DNA of 64,000 bases, from NCBI RefSeq assembly GCF_008641065.1, contig NZ_VTRS01000001.1, forward strand, positions 917,231-981,230, read 5' to 3'. Positions 7,890-15,461 of the stretch are shown piece after piece (positions within the stretch are counted from its first letter, which is position 1; every line of letters starts with the position of its first letter). The notes under the pieces are model-generated. The model was not told the DNA's origin. It saw only the letters and a list, made by a program, of their open reading frames with translations, and did no database searches. Both the position numbers and the translations under genes were made by a program. The DNA is from Rhabdaerophilum calidifontis (GTDB lineage: Bacteria; Pseudomonadota; Alphaproteobacteria; Rhizobiales; Beijerinckiaceae).

Positions 7890-8648
7890 GTGGCGCTGGA
7901 GGCGATCGAACCGCGCAGGCTCTACCGGCAGGTCGCGGACCAGATCCGGATCTATCTCGATTCGTCCGGCATTCCCGCCGGCGGCAGGCTGCCGACCGAA
8001 CGCGAACTGGCCGAGCGGCTCGGCGTGTCGCGGCCGACGATCCGCGAGGCGCTGATCGCGCTGGAGGTGGAGGGGCGCGTGCGCATCCGCGTCGGATCCG
8101 GGATCTATGTGGCGGAAGGACCGGCGGCGGGCGCGCCGGCGGCGCTGCGCGGGGAGCATGAGGGGCCGTTCGAGCTGCTCTCGGCCCGCGCCTTCTTCGA
8201 GGGCGCGATCGCTGCCGAGGCGGCGGGGCGCATCCGCCCCGATCATATTGCCCGGCTCGACGAATGGATCGGGCGGATGGAGGCGGCGCTCGGTCCCAAC
8301 CCCGAGACCATCGCGCTCGATTGCGAATTTCATGCCGCGATCGCGGCCGTGCTCGGCAACGCCGTCATCGAGCGCACCGTGCGCGACCTGTTCAACCAGC
8401 GCATGAGCCCGTATTTCGGCCGGCTCGCCGCCTATTTCGAGGATGAGGCGAGTTGGCGCGAGGCTATTCTCGAACATCGCGCGATCCGCAACGCGTTGGC
8501 GGCGCGCGATCCGGCGCTGGCGCGCGACGCCGTGCGCCGGCATCTCGAACGCTCGCAGGAGCGGTTCTCGCGCAGTTTCGGCGACGGGGAGGGTGAGGAG
8601 CCTCCGGTTGCCGGCAAGACCCGGCATCGAGCGCTCGGCCCGGCCTGA
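7890..8648 (+). CDS. FadR-type GntR regulator of hexuronate genes
   Basis: A 252-residue regulator: winged helix at about residues 8-75 (LYRQVADQIRIYL, then GGRLPTERELAERLGVSRPT) and a C-terminal all-helical FCD effector domain with metal-type residues in the helix DCEFHAAIAAVLGN and the HRAIRNALAARD segment. The GTG at 7890 with GAGGCGAGGG upstream is preferred; the frame continues up to a TTG at 7824 but that would place the operator at 7831 inside the gene. It probably represses the flanking uronate genes until a uronate is bound. Confidence 0.85.
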   Translation: MALEAIEPRRLYRQVADQIRIYLDSSGIPAGGRLPTERELAERLGVSRPTIREALIALEVEGRVRIRVGSGIYVAEGPAAGAPAALRGEHEGPFELLSARAFFEGAIAAEAAGRIRPDHIARLDEWIGRMEAALGPNPETIALDCEFHAAIAAVLGNAVIERTVRDLFNQRMSPYFGRLAAYFEDEASWREAILEHRAIRNALAARDPALARDAVRRHLERSQERFSRSFGDGEGEEPPVAGKTRHRALGPA

Positions 8649-8675
8649 AACGACAACAATCCGAGGGAGGATATC

Positions 8676-9653
8676 ATGACGAAAACGACAGTGACGAAAC
8701 TGCTTCTCGCAGGGGCCGCGAGCCTGCTTGCCTTGGCGGGCGCGAACGCGCAAACCAAGCTCAAATGGGCGCATGTCTACGAGACGAGCGAGCCCTTCCA
8801 CACCGAAAGCGTGTGGGCGGCGCAGGAATTCGCCAAGCGCACCAACAACAAATACCAGATCGAGGTGTTTCCCGCCTCGCAACTCGGCAAGGAGACCGAC
8901 ATCAATCAGGGGCTCAGCCTCGGTTCGGTCGACATCATCATTTCGGGGTCGAGCTTCGCGGCCCGCTCCTTCCCGCCGATCGGGGTGACGTATTATCCCT
9001 TCACCTTCCGCGACGCGGATCATCTGCTCGCCTATACGAAGAGCGACATCTACAAGGAACTCACCAAGGGCTACGAGGACAAGACCGGTCATGTCATCAC
9101 CGCCACGACCTATTACGGCGTGCGGCACACCACCTCGAACCGGCCGTTCAAGTCCTGCGCGGAGATGAAGGGGCTCAAGATCCGCGTGCCGGACGTGCCG
9201 GCCTATCTCGCCATGCCGCGTTCCTGCGGCGCGAACACGACGCCGATCGCCTTCGCCGAAGTCTATCTCGCGCTCCAGAACGGCACGGTCGAGGCGCAGG
9301 AGAACCCGCTGACGACGATCGAGGCCAAGAAATTCTACGAGGTGCAGAAGCACATCGTGCTCACCGGGCATATCGTCGATCATCTCAACACGATCGTTGC
9401 CAAGGGCACATGGGCCAAGTTCTCGGACGAGGACAGGAAAACCTGGATCGCGGTGAGCCAGGAGGCGGCTGCGCGGGCGACGCGGCAGATCCAGGCGAGC
9501 GAGCAGAAGCTCGTCCAGTTCTTCAAGGACAAGGGCCTGACCGTGACCGAGATCGACCGCAAGGAATATCTCGACGCGGTGTTCAAGAACACGACCTTCG
9601 AGCAATTCGGCTACCGCAAGGCGGATTGGGAGAGGATCCAGGCCATCAAGTGA
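8676..9653 (+). CDS. TRAP transporter solute-binding protein (DctP family)
   Basis: A 325-residue periplasmic receptor with a signal peptide cleaved after ANAQ. It has the DctP architecture, including the carboxylate-binding arginine in EMKGLKIRVPDVPAYL and the hinge NGTVEAQENPLTTIEAKKFY. It delivers an organic acid to the DctQ/DctM pair that follows. Position inside a uronate locus suggests a hexuronate ligand such as glucuronate or galacturonate. Ribosome binding site GAGGGAGG is strong. A 10-bp-stem hairpin separates it from dctQ. Confidence 0.9.
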   Translation: MTKTTVTKLLLAGAASLLALAGANAQTKLKWAHVYETSEPFHTESVWAAQEFAKRTNNKYQIEVFPASQLGKETDINQGLSLGSVDIIISGSSFAARSFPPIGVTYYPFTFRDADHLLAYTKSDIYKELTKGYEDKTGHVITATTYYGVRHTTSNRPFKSCAEMKGLKIRVPDVPAYLAMPRSCGANTTPIAFAEVYLALQNGTVEAQENPLTTIEAKKFYEVQKHIVLTGHIVDHLNTIVAKGTWAKFSDEDRKTWIAVSQEAAARATRQIQASEQKLVQFFKDKGLTVTEIDRKEYLDAVFKNTTFEQFGYRKADWERIQAIK

Positions 9654-9673
9654 TCGCCTGACCGCTTCCGAAC

Positions 9674-9708
9674 TGCGGCGCGCTCCGTTCTCCCCGGGGC
9701 GCGCCGCA
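9674..9708 (+). terminator. Strong hairpin between TRAP receptor and permease genes
   Basis: TGCGGCGCGC (9674-9683) pairs perfectly with GCGCGCCGCA (9699-9708) around a 15-base loop, followed by ATTTCC. It may act as a partial terminator or protect the upstream mRNA 3' end so that the receptor is made in excess over the permease. Confidence 0.6.
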
Positions 9709-9737
9709 ATTTCCCCCCGCGAGGATGTTTTGCTGCC

Positions 9738-10346
9738 ATGCAGGCCGAACCCGAGATCCATACCCCGATCAGCTCCGACGAAATCGCCCGCACCTTCGAC
9801 GAGGAGGTCGCGCCGGTCGATCTCTCGGGGCACGGAATCGAGGATTGGGCGACGCTTGTCATCTTCTGGCTGATGTGCGCGGCTGTCTTCGCGCAATTCT
9901 TCACCCGTTACGTGCTCAACAATTCCTTCGCCTGGACCGAGGAGATCGCGATCTATTGCCTGGTGGCGGTGGTGTTTCTCGGCTCGGCGATGTGCACGCG
10001 GCTGTCGCGGCACATCCATGTCGATTTCCTCTACCGCTCCCTCGGGCACCGCGCCGGACGGATGCTGGCGAGCTTCGTCGATCTCGTGCGGATCGGGGTC
10101 TTCGCCTATCTCGCTTGGCTGGTCTGGCGCTATTCGGAGATCATCTCCGACGAGCGGATGACGACCATCGATTTTCCCAAGCAGCCGGTCTTCCTTGTCG
10201 TTTTCGCGGCCTTCGTGCTGATGGCGCTGCGCGGCGCGCAGGTCATGGCCGGCAATCTCCGGCGCGGGTATTCGGTGCTCGAACGGCCCGGCGCTTTCGA
10301 CGGCTCCGAGGCCGAGGCGGTGGCCCGGGCCGGCAAGGAGGGCTGA
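9738..10346 (+). CDS. TRAP transporter small permease (DctQ)
   Basis: A 202-residue inner-membrane protein with four hydrophobic segments (first near WATLVIFWLMCAAVFAQFFT) and the DctQ signature SFAWTEEIAIYCLVAVVFLG, including the conserved W-x-E-E. It pairs with the large permease DctM to form the Na+-driven membrane unit. The N-terminal 35 residues are acidic and cytoplasmic. Only three bases separate its stop from the start of dctM. Confidence 0.9.
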   Translation: MQAEPEIHTPISSDEIARTFDEEVAPVDLSGHGIEDWATLVIFWLMCAAVFAQFFTRYVLNNSFAWTEEIAIYCLVAVVFLGSAMCTRLSRHIHVDFLYRSLGHRAGRMLASFVDLVRIGVFAYLAWLVWRYSEIISDERMTTIDFPKQPVFLVVFAAFVLMALRGAQVMAGNLRRGYSVLERPGAFDGSEAEAVARAGKEG

Positions 10347-10349
10347 GCC

Positions 10350-11756
10350 ATGCTGGTCCTGCTTGGTTCCTTCCTGCTGCTGATGGTGCTCGGCGTGCCG
10401 GTCGCCATTGCGATGGCTTCGGCCTCGCTGCTCTATCTTGCGGCCTATGGCGGCGCGCCGGACGTGATCGTCGCGCAGCGGATGATTGCCGGCGTCGAAT
10501 CCTTCCCGCTGCTCGCGGTGCCGTTCTTCATCCTCGCCGGCAACCTGATGAACATCGCCGGGGTGACGGGGCGGATCTACGCCTTTGCCGTGGCGCTCGT
10601 CGGCTGGATGCGCGGCGGGCTCGCGCAGGTGAACATCATCGGCTCGGTGATCTTCTCCGGCATGAGCGGCACCGCGATCGCGGATGCGGCCGGCATCGGC
10701 ACCATCGAGATCAAGGCGATGAAGGACCACGGCTATCCGGTCGAGGTGGCGGTGGGCGTGACCGCCGCCTCCGCGACACTGGGGCCGATCATCCCGCCGA
10801 GCCTGCCCTTCGTGATCTACGGCATGATGGCCAATGTCTCGATCGGCTCGCTGTTCCTCGGCGGTGTGATCCCCGGCGTGATGATGACGCTGTTGATGAT
10901 GATCACGGTTGCGGTCTTCGCGCGGCTCCGGGGCTGGGGGTCGGATGCGCCGTTCGAACTCGGCAAGATCGCGCGGGCCTTCGTCGAGATCATCGTCGTC
11001 TTCGCCTTTCCGGTGGCGGTGGTGATCCTGGAGCGGCTTGGTGTCGCGCAGAACGCGGCGATCTTCCTGGCGCTCGGGGCGGTGCTGCTGCTCGATTATC
11101 TTTTCAAGTTCTCCGCCGTGATGGCGCTGATGACGCCGATCATCCTGATCGGCGGCATGACGCTCGGCTGGTTCACGCCGACGGAGGCCGCGGTGGCGGC
11201 GGTGATGTGGTCGCTGTTCCTCGGTCTCGTCCGCTATCGCTCGATGACGCTGCGCACCCTCGCCAAGGCGACCTTCGACACGGTGGAGACCACGGCGAGC
11301 GTGCTGTTCATCGTCACGGCGGCGTCGATCTTCGCCTGGCTCCTCACCGTCAGCCAGGCGGCGCAACTCCTGTCCGACGCCATTCTCTCGCTCACCCAGA
11401 ACAAATGGGTGTTCCTGATCCTCGTCAACCTGCTGATGCTGTTCGTCGGCTGCTTCCTCGACACAATCGCCGCGATCAGCATCCTGGTGCCGATCCTGCT
11501 GCCGATCGTGCTCAAGCTCGGCATTGATCCCGTTCATTTCGGGCTGATCATGACGCTCAACCTGATGATCGGGCTGCTGCATCCGCCGCTCGGCATGGTG
11601 CTGTTCGTGCTGAGCCGGGTGGCGAAGCTTTCGGTGGAGCGCACGACCATGGCGATCCTGCCCTGGCTTGTGCCGCTCTTCGCGGCGCTGATCGCGATCA
11701 CCTTCATTCCCGAGATCACGCTCTGGCTGCCGCGCTATCTCGGGGTGATGAAATAG
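10350..11756 (+). CDS. TRAP transporter large permease (DctM)
   Basis: A 468-residue membrane protein with about 12-14 hydrophobic segments and the DctM blocks FSGMSGTAIADAAGIGTIEI and SATLGPIIPPSLPFVIYGMM, plus CFLDTIAAISILVPILLPIV in the second half. Somewhat longer than the common 425-440 residues, owing to extra residues in the central region around residues 185-260. It catalyses Na+-coupled uptake of the ligand handed over by the DctP protein. Converges on the altronate dehydratase gene 21 bases away. Confidence 0.92.
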   Translation: MLVLLGSFLLLMVLGVPVAIAMASASLLYLAAYGGAPDVIVAQRMIAGVESFPLLAVPFFILAGNLMNIAGVTGRIYAFAVALVGWMRGGLAQVNIIGSVIFSGMSGTAIADAAGIGTIEIKAMKDHGYPVEVAVGVTAASATLGPIIPPSLPFVIYGMMANVSIGSLFLGGVIPGVMMTLLMMITVAVFARLRGWGSDAPFELGKIARAFVEIIVVFAFPVAVVILERLGVAQNAAIFLALGAVLLLDYLFKFSAVMALMTPIILIGGMTLGWFTPTEAAVAAVMWSLFLGLVRYRSMTLRTLAKATFDTVETTASVLFIVTAASIFAWLLTVSQAAQLLSDAILSLTQNKWVFLILVNLLMLFVGCFLDTIAAISILVPILLPIVLKLGIDPVHFGLIMTLNLMIGLLHPPLGMVLFVLSRVAKLSVERTTMAILPWLVPLFAALIAITFIPEITLWLPRYLGVMK

Positions 11757-11777
11757 CCCGGCCGGGCGGGCGGCGCC

Positions 11778-13301
11778 TCACATCGTGGCGCCGATCGTCC
11801 AGGGCACGAATTCGGCGTCGCCATAGCCGAGCTGCTCGGATTTGGAGCGGGCGCCGCTTGCGATCCGGAGCAGCGTATCGAAGATCTCGCGGCCCTTGGC
11901 CTCGATCGACACGCCGTCGAGGATATCGCCGCAATTGATGTCCATGTCGTCGATCATATGGGTGTAGATCGCCGAATTGGTCGCGAGCTTGATCGAGGGC
12001 GTCGGCTTGCAGCCATAGGCCGAGCCGCGGCCAGTGGTGAAGGCGAGGATGTTCGCCCCGCCCGCCACCTGGCCGGTGGCGGCCACGGGGTCGTAGCCGG
12101 GCGTATCCATGAAGACCATGCCCTTCGCCTCCACCCGCTCGGCATATTCGTAGACCGCGGTCAGCGCGGTGGTGCCGCCCTTGGCCGCGGCACCGAGCGA
12201 TTTCTCGAGAATGGTCGTGAGGCCGCCGAGCTTGTTGCCGGGGGAGGGGTTGTTGTTCATCTCCATGCGGTTGCGCCGGGTGTAATCCTCCCACCAGCGG
12301 ATGCGCGCGACGAGCTTCTCGCCGATCTCGCGGCTGGCGGCGCGGCGGGTCAGCAGGTGCTCGGCGCCGTAGATTTCCGGCGTCTCGGAGAGGATCGCCG
12401 TGCCGCCCTCGGCGACCAGCAGATCGACCGCCGCGCCGAGCGCCGGGTTGGCGGTGATGCCGGAATAGCCGTCCGAGCCGCCGCATTGCAGCGCGAGCAC
12501 GAGTTCGGCGGCCGGAGCCGGGCTGCGGCGGGCGCGGTTCGCTGCCGGCAGCATCTCGCGGATCGCCGCCACGCCCTTCATCACGGTTTTCTTGGTGCCG
12601 CCGACCTCCTGGATCGTCATCGAGCGGAAGGTCTCGCTCTCCGTGATGCCGTAGGCCTCCTTCCAGCGTCCGATCTGGAAGCCTTCGCAGCCGAGGCCGA
12701 CCATCAGCACCGCGCCCATATTGGGGTTGGTGGCATAGCCCCATTGGGTGCGCTTGAGCACCTCGTAGCCCTCGCCCTTGACGTCGAGCGCGCAACCGCC
12801 GCCATGGACGAGCGGGATCACGCCGTCCACCTCGGGATAATCCGCGAGGATGCCCGAACGCTCGATCTCCCTGGCGATGAAGGTCGCGACCGAGGCCGAG
12901 CAGTTCACGCTGGTCAGGATGCCGATGTAATTGCGCGTGCCGACCCGGCCATCGGCGCGGCGATAGCCGAGAAAGGTGGCGCGTTCCGGCTCGGGGCGCA
13001 TCGCCGTCGGGCGATATTCGGCGCCGAAGGCGTAATCGCGGGTGAAGTCGCGCATCTCGACATTGTGCTCGTGCAGCCAGGCGCCGGGTGGCACGGCCTC
13101 CTTCGCGAAGCCGATGATCTGCCCGAATTTCATCACCGCGGCGCCGGCGGGGATCGCCGCGGCGGCGATCTTGTGGCCGCGCGGCACACGGTCGACGGCG
13201 ATGACCCCGTCCGGCAGGGCGGCGCCGGGCTCGATCACGTCGAGCGCGACGAGGACATTGTCCTGGGCGTGGAGGCGGAGCGTGCGGGCGGCGGCTGGCA
13301 T
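11778..13301 (-). CDS. uxaA: Altronate dehydratase
   Basis: A 507-residue UxaA-family enzyme that converts D-altronate to 2-keto-3-deoxygluconate. The N-terminal SAF domain (about residues 1-100, ending FTRDYAFGAEYRPTA) is followed by the catalytic domain with GYRRADGRVGTRNYIGILTS, the CGGSDGYSGITANPALGAAV block and the C-terminal NCGDILDGVSIEAKGREIFD. Length is normal. A near-perfect copy of the uxuB/gntR operator lies 36 bases upstream, placing it in the same regulon. No KDG kinase or aldolase gene is in the window. Confidence 0.92.
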   Translation of the reverse strand: MPAAARTLRLHAQDNVLVALDVIEPGAALPDGVIAVDRVPRGHKIAAAAIPAGAAVMKFGQIIGFAKEAVPPGAWLHEHNVEMRDFTRDYAFGAEYRPTAMRPEPERATFLGYRRADGRVGTRNYIGILTSVNCSASVATFIAREIERSGILADYPEVDGVIPLVHGGGCALDVKGEGYEVLKRTQWGYATNPNMGAVLMVGLGCEGFQIGRWKEAYGITESETFRSMTIQEVGGTKKTVMKGVAAIREMLPAANRARRSPAPAAELVLALQCGGSDGYSGITANPALGAAVDLLVAEGGTAILSETPEIYGAEHLLTRRAASREIGEKLVARIRWWEDYTRRNRMEMNNNPSPGNKLGGLTTILEKSLGAAAKGGTTALTAVYEYAERVEAKGMVFMDTPGYDPVAATGQVAGGANILAFTTGRGSAYGCKPTPSIKLATNSAIYTHMIDDMDINCGDILDGVSIEAKGREIFDTLLRIASGARSKSEQLGYGDAEFVPWTIGATM

Positions 13302-13337
13302 GGCGGACCTGTCTCGGGCTTGGTTCTTGGGCGCTGG

Positions 13338-13354
13338 AATTGGTCAGGCCAATT
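13338..13354. promoter_or_regulatory. Operator aattggtc-a-ggccaatt upstream of uxaA
   Basis: An 8-bp inverted repeat with one mismatch and a one-base centre. Its core TTGGTC-n-G(G)CCAAT matches the perfect operator at 7831-7845, 5.5 kb away, which links uxaA to the GntR regulator encoded at 7890. Confidence 0.72.
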
Positions 13355-13392
13355 GACAATGGCGGCGGAAACGACGTCCCGCAAGTCCCCGT

Positions 13393-14283
13393 TCAGCGGG
13401 CGGGCAGAAAGGCGTGGCGCTGCGCCTGCGTTTCTGCGACGAGATGATCGACCACGGCGCGGATCCGGCCCAGGGCGCGGACATCCTCGTGGATCACCAG
13501 CCAATAGGTGCGGACGGCGCGACGCTCGGGCAGGACGGGTTCGAGCCCGGGCATGCGGCGGGCGATGAACTGGTGCAGCACGCCGAGGCCGAGGCCGCCG
13601 CGCACCGCTTCGACCTGTCCGACGGCGCTCGCGCAATCGAAGCTGGTCCGGGCGCCGCCGAACAGGTCGGCGATGTAGTTCAGCGCCGTGGAATAGGCAT
13701 AGGTCTCGACATAGCCGATCAGCCGGTGGCGGGCGAGGTCATCGACCCGCTCCGGCCGGCCGTGGCGGTCGAGATAGCGCGTCGCGCCGAAAATGCCGAG
13801 TTCGTAATCCGTGAGCCGGCGCGCGACCACGCGGCCGGCCGCGGGTTCGTCAAGCGTGACGGCGATATCGACCTCGCGCCGGGCGAGGCTCGCGGCGAGC
13901 GGCATCGGCACGAGCTGGATCTCGATGCCGGGATGACGCTCGACGAGCCCGCGCAGCGCATCGACGAGGAAATAGGTGGTGAAACCATCCGGTGCGCCGA
14001 TCCGTACCGCGCCGGACAGCGCGACATCCTTGCGGCGGAGATCGGCCTCGGCCTGAAGCATCTCGCTCTCCATCCGCTCGGCATGGATGAGCAGCGCCCG
14101 GCCGGATTCGGTGAGCTGCACGCCACTGGTCGAACGCTCGAACAGCGTCGTCTCAAGGCTGGCCTCCAGCGCGACGATGCGGCGCGCGGCGGTTGCCTGG
14201 TTGATCCGCAGCGCCCGCGCGCCGCCAAGGAACTGGCCGCGGCGGGCAACGGCGAGGAACACGCGGACATCATCCCAATCCAT
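13393..14283 (-). CDS. LysR-family transcriptional regulator
   Basis: A 296-residue LysR protein. The N-terminal winged helix-turn-helix (DWDDVRVFLAVARRGQFLGG, then INQATAARRIVALEASLETT) is followed by a substrate-binding domain (about residues 90-290, from VRIGAPDGFTTYF). The start is set at 14283, giving MDWDDVRVF; the frame stays open far upstream across the divergent gene but that is a GC-rich antisense artefact. Divergent from the nitronate monooxygenase gene, which it probably controls. Its end reaches close to the uxaA promoter region. Confidence 0.9.
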   Translation of the reverse strand: MDWDDVRVFLAVARRGQFLGGARALRINQATAARRIVALEASLETTLFERSTSGVQLTESGRALLIHAERMESEMLQAEADLRRKDVALSGAVRIGAPDGFTTYFLVDALRGLVERHPGIEIQLVPMPLAASLARREVDIAVTLDEPAAGRVVARRLTDYELGIFGATRYLDRHGRPERVDDLARHRLIGYVETYAYSTALNYIADLFGGARTSFDCASAVGQVEAVRGGLGLGVLHQFIARRMPGLEPVLPERRAVRTYWLVIHEDVRALGRIRAVVDHLVAETQAQRHAFLPAR

Positions 14284-14329
14284 ATGTTTAAATTCGCAGA
14301 ACGGAGACGCGGATGCAAGGATTGAGATG

Positions 14330-14345
14330 CGCAAATGCATGTGCG
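14330..14345. promoter_or_regulatory. Candidate LysR-binding palindrome
   Basis: CGCAAATGCATGTGCG has CGCA/TGCG arms around an ATGCAT core and lies in the 117-base gap between the LysR gene and the nitronate monooxygenase gene. Weak evidence; based on symmetry and place only. Confidence 0.3.
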
Positions 14346-14400
14346 ACGACATCCGGCAGGACCAGCGGCCCGTCAATGCGGGCATCGCGGAGGGCAGGCC

Positions 14401-15450
14401 ATGTTCGGCGCCGAGATTCCGATCATCCAGGGGCCCATGCTTGGCGCCTCGACCCCAGCCATGGCGATCGCCGCTTCGACAGCCGGGGCGATCGGCGCCA
14501 TCGGCGCGGCGGGCCTCGCGCCGGCGGCGCTCGGGCAGACGATTGGCGAGATCCGGGAGGCGGTGGGGGATAAACCCTTCATCGTCAACCTGTTCGTGCT
14601 CGACCCCGCGGCGCCGGACCCGGCGGAGGTTTCCCGCGCCATGGCGGCGCTGGCGCCGTGGCGTGCCGAACTCGGCCTGCCGGAGCAGGCGATCCCCAAC
14701 AAATGGGCCGAGGATTTCGCCGCGCAATTCGCCGTGCTGGTCGAGACGGCGCCGCCGGTGGCGAGCTTCACCTTCGGCATCCTTTCGGCCGAGCAATGCG
14801 CGCGGCTCAAGGCGCGCGGCACCCGGGTTGTCGGCACGGCGACAACGCTCGCCGAAGCACGCGCCTGGGCCGCCATCGGCGCCGACGCGATCTGCGCCTC
14901 GGGATTCGAATCCGGCGGGCATCGCGGCACCTTTCTCCGCCCGGTCGAGGAGAGTCTCGTCGGCACGCTGAGCCTCGTCTCGGCGGTCAGGGCGCAGCTC
15001 GGCCTGCCGGTCATCGCCGCCGGCGGCATCGCGGACGGAGCCTCGATCGCCGCGGTCCTGGCGCTTGGCGCCGAGGCGGCGCAGATGGGCACGGCCTTCC
15101 TGCTCGCCGAGGAAAGCGCTGTCTCCGCGCCCTGGCGCGCGGCGCTTGCCGGCCAGGATTGCGATTCCTCGCGGCTGACGCGGGCCTTTTCCGGCCGTTA
15201 TGCGCGCGGCATCGAGAACCGCTTCATGCGCGAGATGGCGGGCGCCGAGATCCCCGTCTACCCGATCCAGAACGCGCTGACGCAGGAGCTGCGCGCCGCC
15301 GCGGCGCGGGCTGGGCGCGCGGACATGCTCTCGCTCTGGGCGGGGCAGGGGGTGCACGCGCTGCGCCCCGGCCGGACCGCAGACCTGATCACCGCCTATT
15401 GGGCGCAGGCGCGCGCGACGCTCGCCGACACCGCCGCCCGCTTCGCATGA
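14401..15450 (+). CDS. Nitronate monooxygenase (2-nitropropane dioxygenase family)
   Basis: A 349-residue FMN-dependent TIM-barrel enzyme that oxidises alkyl nitronates to carbonyl compounds and nitrite. Typical blocks are IPIIQGPMLGASTPAMAIAA at the N-terminus, CASGFESGGHRGTFLRPVEE containing the His of class I enzymes, PVIAAGGIADGASIAAVLAL and GAEAAQMGTAFLLAEESAVS for FMN phosphate binding. Start 14401 has GGAGGG ahead; an earlier ATG at 14335 is less likely. Twelve bases separate it from a malonate-semialdehyde-type dehydrogenase, which suggests propionate-3-nitronate as a substrate; that is inference. Confidence 0.88.
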   Translation: MFGAEIPIIQGPMLGASTPAMAIAASTAGAIGAIGAAGLAPAALGQTIGEIREAVGDKPFIVNLFVLDPAAPDPAEVSRAMAALAPWRAELGLPEQAIPNKWAEDFAAQFAVLVETAPPVASFTFGILSAEQCARLKARGTRVVGTATTLAEARAWAAIGADAICASGFESGGHRGTFLRPVEESLVGTLSLVSAVRAQLGLPVIAAGGIADGASIAAVLALGAEAAQMGTAFLLAEESAVSAPWRAALAGQDCDSSRLTRAFSGRYARGIENRFMREMAGAEIPVYPIQNALTQELRAAAARAGRADMLSLWAGQGVHALRPGRTADLITAYWAQARATLADTAARFA

Positions 15451-15461
15451 AGGAGGAAACC

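Noticed and set aside
7869..11582. A very long open frame on the minus strand opposite the GntR and TRAP genes
   Set aside because: It encodes Arg/His/Asp/Gln-rich low-complexity protein antisense to four well-supported genes; stop-free antisense frames are common at this GC content.
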